Source: CBDHHC01 sp050633205 (lineage in GTDB: Bacteria > Pseudomonadota > Alphaproteobacteria > Rhizobiales > CBDHHC01). Taken from it: DNA of 64,000 nucleotides. The notes under the pieces were generated by a model. The model had not been told where the DNA came from, ran no database searches, and saw only the letters and a program-made list of their open reading frames with translations. The translations under genes and the position numbers were made by a program. The stretch covers positions 8,356 through 72,355 of the forward strand of contig JBOEGA010000050.1 of assembly GCA_050633205.1 (NCBI GenBank), given 5' to 3'. Positions 50,575 to 60,347 of this stretch are shown in pieces. Each line of letters begins with the position of its first letter. Positions within the stretch are counted from its first letter, which is position 1.

Positions 50575-51609
50575 ATGACCGCTGATGCTAATACCCTCGA
50601 TATGGCTGCTTTGGCGCCTGCGCTGGAAAAAGACGTACTAGGGTTTTCCGGATTGAACGAAATAACCAAGTTTAATACGGGGCAATCCAACCCAACCTAC
50701 CTTCTGACTGCGGATAGCGGTAAATATGTGCTACGTGCCAAACCGCCCGGAAAACTGCTGAAATCTGCCCATCAGGTAGACCGGGAGTTTCGGGTTATGA
50801 ACGCGCTGAAAGAGACAGATGTACCTGTTCCGGAAACACTTTTTCTGTCAGAAGAAGACAGCGCTATCGGGCGTATGTTTTACGTGATGAAGTTTCTGGA
50901 TGGGCGGATTCTCAAGGATTTCACGCTTCCTGAAGTGCCGAAGGAAGATCGTGTCAAATATTATGATGCGATGAATGATGTGCTTGCCAGAATGCATTCT
51001 CTGGATGTTAATGCCATTGGTCTTGGGGATTATGGCCGCCCTGGAAATTACTATGCCAGACAGCTTTCAACATGGACAAAACAGTACAGAGCCTCGGAAA
51101 CCGGGCTTGTTCAGCCTATGGAAGATCTAATCACGTGGCTTAACGCAGAATTACCTGATGATGACGGTACAGTTACGCTTGTTCACGGCGATTACCGTCT
51201 GGATAACGTGATGTTCCATAAAGAGCGTCCTGAAGTCATCGGAGTTCTGGACTGGGAACTTTCAACTCTGGGACACCCGCTTGCCGATCTGGCCTATCAG
51301 TGCATGTACTGGCGTTTGCCTCATGACAGTCTGTTTGCAGGTCTTGGTGGTCTGGACCGTACCGAGCTTGGTATGCCGTTTGAGAAAGATTATGTTGAAG
51401 CTTATTGCAAGCGTCGCGGGATTGAGGGTGTTGATCACTGGACTTTCTGTCTGGCGTTTGCTGTCTTCCGTTTCAACTCGATTATTCAGGGCGTTTACAA
51501 ACGTTCACTTGACGGAAATGCGTCAAACCCTGAGCGGGCTAAAATGCTTGGGGCGGCAGTTCCTGTACTTGCAGAAATTGCCCTTGATATGATCCGTTCC
51601 GAAAGCTGA
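50575..51609 (+). CDS. Phosphotransferase of the ACAD10/11-like kinase family
   Basis: A 344-residue aminoglycoside phosphotransferase-fold kinase. LVHGDYRLDNVMFH is the catalytic Brenner loop with the Asp; VIGVLDWELSTLGHPLADLA is the metal-binding DxE/DWE block. The N-lobe has GQSNPTYLL. In family members fused to or next to ACAD10/11, the kinase phosphorylates 4-hydroxyacyl-CoA. Its place beside an ACAD and SDR points to the same pathway. Confidence 0.9.
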   Translation: MTADANTLDMAALAPALEKDVLGFSGLNEITKFNTGQSNPTYLLTADSGKYVLRAKPPGKLLKSAHQVDREFRVMNALKETDVPVPETLFLSEEDSAIGRMFYVMKFLDGRILKDFTLPEVPKEDRVKYYDAMNDVLARMHSLDVNAIGLGDYGRPGNYYARQLSTWTKQYRASETGLVQPMEDLITWLNAELPDDDGTVTLVHGDYRLDNVMFHKERPEVIGVLDWELSTLGHPLADLAYQCMYWRLPHDSLFAGLGGLDRTELGMPFEKDYVEAYCKRRGIEGVDHWTFCLAFAVFRFNSIIQGVYKRSLDGNASNPERAKMLGAAVPVLAEIALDMIRSES

Positions 51610-51623
51610 TTAAATATGAAAAT

Positions 51624-51649
51624 GACGGGAGCATTGATATGCTCCTGTC
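51624..51649 (+). terminator. Hairpin after the phosphotransferase gene
   Basis: GACGGGAGCA (51624-51633) pairs with TGCTCCTGTC (51640-51649), with one G-U pair, around a TTGATA loop. It is 15 bases after the stop. The T-tract is short. Confidence 0.5.
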
Positions 51650-51761
51650 TTACCTGCCTCGATTTTCATACCTTATTAATATTTTCCATTCCCGAATTCA
51701 CAGATCCAGACTTCAGACCAGCTGCTGTTATACATTAAATTAAACATGTTACCTTAAGAAT

Positions 51762-53558
51762 ATGGGCATGAAAGACAATACGGGCATCAGTGGGGCGCAC
51801 CCTCATTATCCGAATTTCTCGAATAATGAGCCTTTGGCGCAGAATAAAGCGATAAAACTCCTTATTATCGAAGATAATGAGGCCGATCAGGTTATATTGG
51901 ACCGCTTCATCGCGACGATAACTGATTTGAAGTTTGAAATAGAAACAGCCCAAACGCTTAGTCACGCGAAGTCCATACTGTCAAAGGGCGGTTTTGATAT
52001 TATTCTTCTTGATTTTTACTTACCGGATGGTCAGGCACCGGAGTTTATCAGGGAGATGAGCCGTATTATTGAGACTCCTTTTATAGTTCTGACCGGACGC
52101 AAAGATGCTGAGGTCGAAAAGGAAATTCTTGATTCAGGCGCTACTGACTTTATTCCAAAAAGCGAACTGAACCAGACACTGCTTGCACGTGTTATCAAGT
52201 TCAGCCTTGAGCGCAGCAAAGCCTATAATATTCTCAAAGAGCAAACCATTCGTGATCCCCTGACAGGACTATACAACAGAATGGGTATGGAAAAACTTCT
52301 TGCCCAGACACTATCTGAAGCAGCATTGAGCAAAAAACCATTTGCTCTGCTCCTGATCGATATCGACAAGTTTAAATCTATCAATGACACATATGGCCAT
52401 GGTGTGGGAGACAGCATTCTCAAGCTTGTATCTGAAATGCTGGCCAGCTCAACACGCAGTTCACGAAATACCGACTTTGCGATCCGTGTGGGTGGAGACG
52501 AGTTTGCTTTAATTACAACTGCACTTAATGATATTGACAATGTAAACCTGATTATCAACCGGCTTACTGAAAAGCTTGCAGGTGTATTTGAGGTTGATGG
52601 ATATGAAGTTTCCGTATCAATGAGCATTGGTATTGCAGTCTACCCAAGTGATGGGACAACGCAGAAAGAATTAATGACCAATGCCGACTTCTCCCTTTAT
52701 CGTGCAAAGGCCAAGACAGGAACAACATTTGAGTTCTTTGATAAAGGCATGCATGAGAAAGTGCAGAAGCGATACTTTATCGAGAACAGTCTGGACCTTG
52801 CAATAAAGGAGGAGCAGTTTGTTCTCTATTATCAGCCGAAATATTACACTGAGGATACTGCCCTAAACGGGTTTGAAGCCCTGATACGCTGGAATCATCC
52901 TCAAAGAGGCATGATCTGGCCGCGAGAGTTTATTCATATTACAGAAGAAACCGGACATATTCTAAAAATAGGAGAATGGGTTCTACGGGAAGCCTGCAGA
53001 CAATGTGTTGCATGGCAGAAGAAGACATCACAACCAATTACAATGGCTGTGAATGTATCTGTAAGGCAGTTGCTTCATAACTCTTTTCTGGAAACGGTAT
53101 GCGATATACTGACTGAAACCGGCATGCCGCCGGAAAGTCTTGAACTGGAAATAACCGAGAGCATGGTCATTCAGAATCTCCATCAAAGTAATATGATTCT
53201 GCAAAAGCTTCGCAAAATGAAAGTTGCCATATCACTGGATGACTTTGGAACTGGTTACTCCTCATTAGCGAGATTAAGAACTCTTCCTATAAACAAGCTT
53301 AAAATGGATCGCTCTCTTATCCGTAAAGTGGGCAAAAACCGGTTTGATACAGCAATTGCACGGACAGTATTATCACTGGCCAAAAACCTGAAAATCTCGG
53401 CGGTAGCAGAAGGTGTAGAGACTGAAGAGCAGTATCGCTTCCTTAAAAATGCTAACTGTAAAGAAGTACAGGGTTATTTTTTCTCAAGACCATTACCTGC
53501 TTCTGAAATAGAAAATACAGTTATAAACGCCCCTGCGGCCAAAATTTCCAGTACTTAA
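51762..53558 (+). CDS. REC-GGDEF-EAL cyclic di-GMP signalling protein
   Basis: A 598-residue response regulator. An N-terminal REC domain carries the acceptor Asp84 in ILLDFYLPDG. The diguanylate cyclase has an intact GGDEF (residues 244-248) with an RxxD (RNTD) five residues before it, the usual inhibitory product site. The phosphodiesterase has EAL (372-374) and DDFGTGYSSL, so both enzymatic halves look competent. It makes and/or breaks c-di-GMP under a kinase's control. It lies upstream of a kinase cluster on the same strand. Confidence 0.95.
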   Translation: MGMKDNTGISGAHPHYPNFSNNEPLAQNKAIKLLIIEDNEADQVILDRFIATITDLKFEIETAQTLSHAKSILSKGGFDIILLDFYLPDGQAPEFIREMSRIIETPFIVLTGRKDAEVEKEILDSGATDFIPKSELNQTLLARVIKFSLERSKAYNILKEQTIRDPLTGLYNRMGMEKLLAQTLSEAALSKKPFALLLIDIDKFKSINDTYGHGVGDSILKLVSEMLASSTRSSRNTDFAIRVGGDEFALITTALNDIDNVNLIINRLTEKLAGVFEVDGYEVSVSMSIGIAVYPSDGTTQKELMTNADFSLYRAKAKTGTTFEFFDKGMHEKVQKRYFIENSLDLAIKEEQFVLYYQPKYYTEDTALNGFEALIRWNHPQRGMIWPREFIHITEETGHILKIGEWVLREACRQCVAWQKKTSQPITMAVNVSVRQLLHNSFLETVCDILTETGMPPESLELEITESMVIQNLHQSNMILQKLRKMKVAISLDDFGTGYSSLARLRTLPINKLKMDRSLIRKVGKNRFDTAIARTVLSLAKNLKISAVAEGVETEEQYRFLKNANCKEVQGYFFSRPLPASEIENTVINAPAAKISST

Positions 53559-53672
53559 AAGTAAAAAATCCATAAATTATGATAATTCACGGAGATACAA
53601 AAGGTTTTATCAAACTTTATAGTGTTTAATATGCAGGAACCTGATTGTTAACAGAAAAATAACCTCAGAATA

Positions 53673-56600
53673 ATGCATTCTTATTTAATTAAAACGCTGC
53701 TTATAGCACTTGCATACTATATATCCGGTAGCTTGTCGTTGCTGTTAGCTATTCCCCCCGGTTTTGCTGCTCCTGTATGGCCTGCAGCCGGTATAGCTTT
53801 GGCGGCTATTCTGCTTTGGGGGTACAGGTTCCTCCCGGCCGTCTTTATTGGTTCTTTTTGTACTAACCTGTTTATTGCCTCAAACTCGGGTGCAAATGTT
53901 GTTGAGTTACTCCCTCTTATTGTATCCAGCAGTATTGCTGTCGGTGCAACCCTGCAGGCAGCCCTCAGTGCTTTTCTTGTTAACCGAGCAATAACAATTC
54001 CTAATCGCCTGGAACAGGAACTGGATGTCCTGAAAATAATATTGCTTGGTGGTTTAATTGGCTGCCTGGTTAACTCTCTTATTGGAACTCTTGTATTGTT
54101 CGGTGCCGGGTTTATTTCCAGCGATGCATTTCTAATAGGCTGGCTCACCTGGTGGGTCGGGGATTCTATCGGGGTAATACTTGTTACCCCAATAATTATT
54201 ATGCTCTCTTCCGGGGGGGTTTCTGTATCAAGAAAATATCTGGTGGCACTTCCGATTACTCTGGTATTTGTTCTCGTTGTGGGGGTATTTCACAGTGCCA
54301 GAGAAAGTGAACAAAAAGCAACGATTGATACATTTACCAAACTAACACTTTATCCTGCGGATCTTATTCGCAATCAATTCACTGTCTTCAGAGAGGCTCT
54401 GAGCTCTATCAAAAATTTTCATCAGGCATCCCAGAAAGTTGATAAAGATGAGTTTGCAATTTTTGTTGATGACAAGTTGAAAGAAAACCCGGAGATTTCT
54501 TCTTTAATGTGGGTTCCCCGCGTTAAAAAAAATGAAATACAAACGTTCGAAGCGAATGCTGTTAAAGATGGCCTGGAAAACTTTACTATATGGGAGGGTT
54601 CTCCCGGTAGTAAAACAAGCCCCAGGGACAGTGATGAATATTACCCTGTTCACTATTCTCTATCCCTTAAAAATAATAAAGAAATATTAGGGTTAAACCT
54701 TGGTGCCAATCCGGCTTTTTTAAATGCTTTCCGAGAAGCCCGGGATAATGGTAAGCAGGCTGTCATTGAGCTTAATAATATTTTTCCGAAGGGCAGCATA
54801 TTGCTCTATCAGCCAATATACAAAAATGGTGTAGCACTTGAAACTACTCCTCACCGCAAAGCAGCCTTTACAGGCGGGGTTCTTATTAACTTCGACATTG
54901 CACGGCTCATTGAAAAACGGGATGTAGGTTACAAAAAGAACCACTACAATATTCATATACTGGAGAAATCTTCCGAGGGCAAAAAGCTAACTCGCCATGG
55001 AAGCAAGGCAAATCCTCCGGCTTTCTCTCATGAAGCTTCCTTTACAGTCTCCGGAAAAGAGTGGGTTATTGTCTTTACCCCTACTTCAAAGTTTTTTACA
55101 GATCACCAAGGCTGGCTATCCTGGCTTGTACTTGTCGGGGGGTTACTATTTACGAGCCTGCTCCAGATATTCCTGCTCAGCCTTACTGCCAGGACTGAAG
55201 TTGTTCAACGGCTGGTAAAAACGAAAACAAATGCCCTAGCACATAGTGAGGAACAATTTCGTTCAGCAATGCAGTACTCTGCGGTTGGCATGTCGCTTGT
55301 ATCTACGGGCGGGCACTGGATAAAAGTGAATAAGGCTCTCTGTGAAATAGTCGGATATACCCACAGTGAGTTGCTGGAGATGGAATATAACTCCCTCATC
55401 TACCCTGATGACATGGATGAAAACCAATCTTTGCTTAATCAATTACTGAATGGAGAGATCGAGACTTTCCAACTGGAACACCGTATCGTACACAAGAAGG
55501 GGCACAGTGTATGGATTTCGGCCAGTATATCCGCAGTCTGGGACAAAGCAAAAAAGCCAAAATATTTTATCTGTCAGACGCGGAATATTTCCGAGCGAAA
55601 GAAAGCCGAAGAGGAACGTGAAGAACTCAGTAAAACACTCAGCCTGATCCTGGACAATGCAGGCGAAGGTATTTACGGACTGGATCTGGATGGTAATACA
55701 ACTTTTACCAACAAGACTGCGTTGAAAATGGTTGGTTACACCCTTGAGGAAATGCTGAATGTATCTCAACATAAACTGATACATCATCATTATCCGGACG
55801 GGACCCCCTACCCCAGAGAAGATTGCAATATTTATGCTGCCTTTAAAGATGGCAATACCAGAACAGAAGACAAGGAAGTTTTCTGGCACAAGAATGGAAC
55901 AGCTATTCCAGTAGAATATACCAGCTCTCCTATCCTTGATGAGAAAGATAATATCAGCGGGGCAGTTGTTGTCTTCAAGGATATCTCTGAAAGACGAGAA
56001 GCGGAAAAAGCACTGAATGAATACCATCAATTCCAGGACCTGATCATGAAGACTGTTCCGGGAATGGTTTTTGTTAAAGATGACGAGTTTAAAATTATTC
56101 AGGCCAATGAAGAATTTATTAATGTATATCCGCCTGAGCAGAGGGACCGGGTGATAGGATATACAACACTGGAATCCTATGATCCCAAAGATGCAGAAGA
56201 GTTCCTCAAAAATGATATACAGGCTCTTGAAGAAGGGTATTCTGAAGTTGAAGAAACACTAACTTTTCCGGATGGAGCAGTAAGGACGCTGCTTACAAAA
56301 AAAGTACGATTTACGAATGCTGATAATAAAAGATATATTCTGGGTCATGCGTATGACATTACAGAGCTTCGACAAAAAGACCAAAAACTATCTGCCAGCG
56401 AAGCCAAGCACAGGGCTGTGCTTGAAAATACAGTCGATGGATTGATTACAGTTACATCCAGAGGCATTATTGAAGGCTTTAACCCTGCTTCCGAGAAGAT
56501 TTTTGGCTATACAGCCAAAGAAGTCACAGGCCGCAATATAAAAATTCTTATGCCCTCTCCGGACAGAGAGCAACATGATCAATATCTCAAAGATTACGAA

Positions 56601-57476
56601 AATACGGGTCAGAAAAAAATCATCGGCATCAGTCGCGAAGTCACGGCTTTGCGAAAGGATGGAACCGAGTTTCCGATTGAACTGTCTATCAGTGAAATAA
56701 ATCTGGACGGACAGGTTTTATACAGCGGCATTGTCAGGGATATAACCGAGCGCAAACATGCTGAAGAAGAACTGACAAGATCGAACCTTGAGCTTGAGCG
56801 CTTTGCCTATATCGCATCTCATGATCTCCAGGAACCATTGAGAATGGTATCATCATTTACCAATCTTATTCAGGAAGAATATCACGAAAAGCTTGATGAT
56901 AAAGCTCAGAAATATATGGGCTTTATAGCGAATGCCTCACAAAGAATGCAGGACCTTGTAAGAGACCTTCTTGATTATTCCCGCGCTGACCAGTCTGTTC
57001 CAAAGTTTGAAAATATTGAGTGCAATCATCTTGTTAAAACAGTTCTGGAAGCACTCGCAGAAGTTATTGAGGAAACAAAGGCAGAAGTGACTTTCGACCC
57101 TATGCCGGAAGTTTACAGTAACCCAATCAGGATTTCCCGGTTACTCCAGAATATAATAGGAAACGCAATTAAATATAAGCGTGAGGGAGTTTCCCCCAGA
57201 ATACATGTTGGAGTAGAGGACAAACAGGAATGCTGGACGTTCTCTGTCTCTGATAATGGTATTGGGATAAAGCCGGAATATTTAGATCAGGTGTTTGTGT
57301 TGTTCAAGCGCCTACATAATAAAGATGAGTATGCCGGCACCGGGATCGGACTGGCTATATGTAAGAAAATTGTAGAAAGTATTGGTGGAAAAATCTGGAT
57401 TGAATCAGAGTTTGGTTCCGGAAGCACCTTTTACTTTAACATACTGAAAAGTGAACCAGGAAAGGAAGCAGCATGA
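53673..57476 (+). CDS. MASE1-CHASE-multi-PAS hybrid sensor histidine kinase
   Basis: A 1267-residue kinase. An N-terminal MASE1-like membrane region (about 1-210, WPAAGIALAAILLWG) is followed by a CHASE periplasmic domain (about 220-430, DLIRNQFTVFREALSSIKNF) and a further helix near 485. Four PAS domains follow (starting near 530, 650, 780 and 910). A HisKA domain has His1050 in SHDLQEPLR, then HATPase_c (DNGIGI, GTGIGLAICKKI). The fourth PAS resembles FixL: H968 in PDREQHDQYL and R988 in GISREV stand 20 residues apart, as do BjFixL H200 and R220. It probably senses an extracytoplasmic ligand and perhaps oxygen. Confidence 0.92.
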   Translation: MHSYLIKTLLIALAYYISGSLSLLLAIPPGFAAPVWPAAGIALAAILLWGYRFLPAVFIGSFCTNLFIASNSGANVVELLPLIVSSSIAVGATLQAALSAFLVNRAITIPNRLEQELDVLKIILLGGLIGCLVNSLIGTLVLFGAGFISSDAFLIGWLTWWVGDSIGVILVTPIIIMLSSGGVSVSRKYLVALPITLVFVLVVGVFHSARESEQKATIDTFTKLTLYPADLIRNQFTVFREALSSIKNFHQASQKVDKDEFAIFVDDKLKENPEISSLMWVPRVKKNEIQTFEANAVKDGLENFTIWEGSPGSKTSPRDSDEYYPVHYSLSLKNNKEILGLNLGANPAFLNAFREARDNGKQAVIELNNIFPKGSILLYQPIYKNGVALETTPHRKAAFTGGVLINFDIARLIEKRDVGYKKNHYNIHILEKSSEGKKLTRHGSKANPPAFSHEASFTVSGKEWVIVFTPTSKFFTDHQGWLSWLVLVGGLLFTSLLQIFLLSLTARTEVVQRLVKTKTNALAHSEEQFRSAMQYSAVGMSLVSTGGHWIKVNKALCEIVGYTHSELLEMEYNSLIYPDDMDENQSLLNQLLNGEIETFQLEHRIVHKKGHSVWISASISAVWDKAKKPKYFICQTRNISERKKAEEEREELSKTLSLILDNAGEGIYGLDLDGNTTFTNKTALKMVGYTLEEMLNVSQHKLIHHHYPDGTPYPREDCNIYAAFKDGNTRTEDKEVFWHKNGTAIPVEYTSSPILDEKDNISGAVVVFKDISERREAEKALNEYHQFQDLIMKTVPGMVFVKDDEFKIIQANEEFINVYPPEQRDRVIGYTTLESYDPKDAEEFLKNDIQALEEGYSEVEETLTFPDGAVRTLLTKKVRFTNADNKRYILGHAYDITELRQKDQKLSASEAKHRAVLENTVDGLITVTSRGIIEGFNPASEKIFGYTAKEVTGRNIKILMPSPDREQHDQYLKDYENTGQKKIIGISREVTALRKDGTEFPIELSISEINLDGQVLYSGIVRDITERKHAEEELTRSNLELERFAYIASHDLQEPLRMVSSFTNLIQEEYHEKLDDKAQKYMGFIANASQRMQDLVRDLLDYSRADQSVPKFENIECNHLVKTVLEALAEVIEETKAEVTFDPMPEVYSNPIRISRLLQNIIGNAIKYKREGVSPRIHVGVEDKQECWTFSVSDNGIGIKPEYLDQVFVLFKRLHNKDEYAGTGIGLAICKKIVESIGGKIWIESEFGSGSTFYFNILKSEPGKEAA

Positions 57477-57916
57477 CGGAAGTGCAGGCCAGAGCAGTTG
57501 AAATCCTGTTAGTTGAGGATAATGACGGGGATGTTTTCCTGACAAAGAAAGCATTTGAAACGGCAAAAATAGCAAATAATTTTCATGTGGCGATGGATGG
57601 AGAAATTGCTCTTGCCATGCTTCGAAATGAAGGTGAATATGCCGACATCCCACGACCAGATCTTATTCTTCTGGATATTAACCTGCCAAAGAAAGACGGC
57701 CGCGCAGTGCTTTCAGAAATTCGTGATGATGAGGAACTTCGCCGTATTCCAATCGTAATACTGAGCAGTTCATCTACGGAACAGGATGTCCTTAAATCAT
57801 ATGATTTACATGCTAACAGCTATATCGTGAAACCAATAAATCTAAACAGCTTTCAAAATATTGTATCTGCAATTGAAAATTTCTGGTTTAACCTTGTTGT
57901 GCTGCCTCAAAGGTAA
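57473..57916 (+). CDS. Single-domain response regulator (Rcp1-like)
   Basis: A 147-residue CheY-like receiver with acceptor Asp68 in DLILLDINLPKKDGR, EDNDGD acid pocket and the YIVKPINL Lys. It resembles the Rcp1 group that pairs with phytochrome-type kinases. It overlaps the preceding kinase by 4 bases (ATGA), so it is the probable direct partner. Confidence 0.93.
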   Translation: MTEVQARAVEILLVEDNDGDVFLTKKAFETAKIANNFHVAMDGEIALAMLRNEGEYADIPRPDLILLDINLPKKDGRAVLSEIRDDEELRRIPIVILSSSSTEQDVLKSYDLHANSYIVKPINLNSFQNIVSAIENFWFNLVVLPQR

Positions 57917-57921
57917 TATAT

Positions 57922-58611
57922 ATGACAACAAATATAGAAGATTTAAGAAAAGAGTATGAGAGTTTTGCGTATATTGTTTCGCACGACCTAAATGCACCTT
58001 TGCGCCATGTCAAGCAGTTCAGTGAATTGCTTATGAAGGAACGAAAAGATACTGCGACCAGTGATGAATTGGTTTACATGAACTTCCTGCACAAGGCTCT
58101 TAATGATCTTGAGAATATGCAAAGTGCACTGTTAACATTTTCAAGGATCAGTACCAAGGCGGGTCCTATATTAACTTTTGACTGCCAGCCAATGGTGCAG
58201 CATATTTCAGAAACAGTGAAACTGAATTATGTAGACAGCAAACCAGTTATTCACCTGGAGACACTGCCCAAAATTACCGGCGACCAGGACAAGTTAGCAA
58301 GTGTGTTTTACAATATCATTGATAATGCACTTAAATTTAATACCAGCACTCCTAAAGAATGCCGGATATCATGTGAAGAACGTGAAAAGGATTTTCTATT
58401 CAAAATAGAAGATAATGGAATCGGAATTCCGGAAGGTCACCACACAGACGTGTTCCAGATGTTTCGCCGTCTGAATACAAGTGATACCTACCCGGGAACC
58501 GGGGCCGGGCTTGCTTTTACAAAAAAGATTATCGAGATTCATAATGGAGAAGTCTCTATATCTTCAGTGCCAGATCAGGGAACGGTCGTTCAGTTTACTC
58601 TTCCCAAATAA
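57922..58611 (+). CDS. Soluble histidine kinase without a sensor domain
   Basis: A 229-residue kinase consisting of only HisKA (His21 in IVSHDLNAPLR) and HATPase_c (NALKFN, DNGIGIP, GTGAGLAFTKKI). It lacks a membrane or sensory domain, so it must be driven by a partner, most simply the receiver encoded 5 bases upstream. Together with the big kinase and receiver it suggests a branched phosphorelay. It could also be a phosphatase. Confidence 0.9.
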   Translation: MTTNIEDLRKEYESFAYIVSHDLNAPLRHVKQFSELLMKERKDTATSDELVYMNFLHKALNDLENMQSALLTFSRISTKAGPILTFDCQPMVQHISETVKLNYVDSKPVIHLETLPKITGDQDKLASVFYNIIDNALKFNTSTPKECRISCEEREKDFLFKIEDNGIGIPEGHHTDVFQMFRRLNTSDTYPGTGAGLAFTKKIIEIHNGEVSISSVPDQGTVVQFTLPK

Positions 58612-58627
58612 AGTAACCAGTCACAGG

Positions 58628-59380
58628 TCAGCTCATTTTTGCGATGGTGCTCTGAGGGGCTATTCGCATCAGTATCTGCAGATAAGCCCATGGCCATTTG
58701 GGAACGTATGAGTTTGCTTTCTCCGCTTCCATTGCCTTGACCATTGCCTTGCAACCTGTTTCGGTATCAACAATGAATGGAGCGCTTTTAACTTTTTCAT
58801 TAATTGCGGTTCGAATGAAGCCGGGGTGTATACAGGTTACTTTTATAGGTGTGTTGCGAACGTCAATGCGGATACCTTCGGTCAGGGATGTCAGAGCGGC
58901 TTTGGTTGCCGCATAGGAAGTCATTGCGCGCTGGAAGCCACGGACTGCACTGATTGAGGATATGGTTACAAGGTGACCGTTATTCTGCTCACGGAATATC
59001 TCCATTGCAGCCTCTGCCTGTGCCAGTGCCGAGATAAAGTTGGTTTGTGCAGTTTCCTTGTTGGCCCAGAAGTAACCTGTGCCGACTGAAGCGCCTTTTC
59101 CCATTCCGGCATTAACAACAATTCTGTCAATCGTTCCCATGTCCTGTCTGAAGGCCTTAAAAACCTCAAAAACCTGATCATGGTTATTTACATCAAGCTG
59201 TCTGATATAGACTTTTATGTCGGAGTTGAGCTCCAGCAGCTCTTTTCTGACTTCTTCCAGTTGTTCAATTCTGCGGGCGCATAATGCGAGGTCACGGCCC
59301 ATTTTTGCGAATTCCACAGCCATGCCACGACCCAGGCCTGAACTGGCCCCGGTAATAAGGATATTTTTTCTTATTGGCAT
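58628..59380 (-). CDS. Short-chain dehydrogenase/reductase
   Basis: A 250-residue classical SDR. Cofactor motif ITGASSGLGRGMA, Arg-rich CARR for NADP preference, NAGMG, and catalytic SYAATKAAL are in order. It resembles YqjQ-like oxidoreductases with a C-terminal extension. The substrate is unknown. It converges on the kinase gene, 16 bases from its stop. Confidence 0.9.
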   Translation of the reverse strand: MPIRKNILITGASSGLGRGMAVEFAKMGRDLALCARRIEQLEEVRKELLELNSDIKVYIRQLDVNNHDQVFEVFKAFRQDMGTIDRIVVNAGMGKGASVGTGYFWANKETAQTNFISALAQAEAAMEIFREQNNGHLVTISSISAVRGFQRAMTSYAATKAALTSLTEGIRIDVRNTPIKVTCIHPGFIRTAINEKVKSAPFIVDTETGCKAMVKAMEAEKANSYVPKWPWAYLQILMRIAPQSTIAKMS

Positions 59381-59531
59381 AAGCGATGCTCCTTCGCAGA
59401 ATTTACTGTATCAGGATAGTTTTATTCTATAGTTGCAAACTATGCCAATGCTTCGAAGGGATTAGTTACATGTTTTATACAGTGTGCTTTTAATGCCGCG
59501 CTATGAACAGCGGCAGCATACCAGCTTATTC

Positions 59532-60062
59532 CTACGCCTGAGGGGTATTGATAAACTGGCGGCCAATATCGAGATATTCGGCTAAAAGCTCAAGTATTTC
59601 AGTTTGTTCGGTGTCCGGCTCATCCTTATCTGCGGTCGCTACGAGATATAACATTGAATAGAGCTGTTTTTTCTCTGAGGTCGTGCAGTTCTTATTAATT
59701 ACCGGGCTCAGGCAGTTCACAAGGTGCGCAGGATCATCTGCCTTAGCCTGCAGTCTGATGGCGGCTTCAAATTCATTCTGGGCCTGCTCTCCACGGCTAT
59801 CAAAAGTCTGATCCATGATAGAGAAAATGGCTTCCTGAACCGGCCTGCTCAACCCTCTTACACCATGAGCAATGGCTACCATCATTGCAACAGCGGCTTC
59901 CTGCGCTGAGAGGTTGCTGAACGGGTCTGAGCCAGAAATATCTGCAGGTCTGACACGTGGTTCAGGTCTGCGAAAATCGCCCAGCAGCCTATTTCCAGTG
60001 CGCAGGATGAGCATATATATGATCCATAACAGAAAAGCTATGATCAGTAATCGAAGTATCAT
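59532..60062 (-). CDS. Membrane-anchored TerB-like protein
   Basis: A 176-residue protein. An N-terminal helix (LRLLIIAFLLWIIYMLIL) is followed by a soluble part whose two similar helical halves, AMMVAIAHGVRGLSRPVQEAI and LYLVATADKDEPDTEQTEILELLAEYLDI, have the A-x-A-D-x...E pattern of TerB-fold proteins. The assignment is inference from pattern. Function unknown. Confidence 0.6.
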   Translation of the reverse strand: MILRLLIIAFLLWIIYMLILRTGNRLLGDFRRPEPRVRPADISGSDPFSNLSAQEAAVAMMVAIAHGVRGLSRPVQEAIFSIMDQTFDSRGEQAQNEFEAAIRLQAKADDPAHLVNCLSPVINKNCTTSEKKQLYSMLYLVATADKDEPDTEQTEILELLAEYLDIGRQFINTPQA

Positions 60063-60347
60063 TGTCGCTATTTAAACTCATAATCAGAAAGCCCTGACAT
60101 GTATTTTAACAGGGCATATTGTTGTATTAAAGGTCGAGCAGATCAACACTCGCACTGACTATATCCCATAGGCCGTCCGGAGACTATGGAAAGCTGACAG
60201 TTTATTTTTTTGCATAACGCAAATTCATGTACGAATTATGTGGAAAGGTGTCATCTTCGTTTTAGACTGCACAGATGATAACACAGGTTAGTGCTATGTT
60301 TTTTCTAAGAATCAGTAATATACGTCGGATTACTTCGGGAGAAGATT

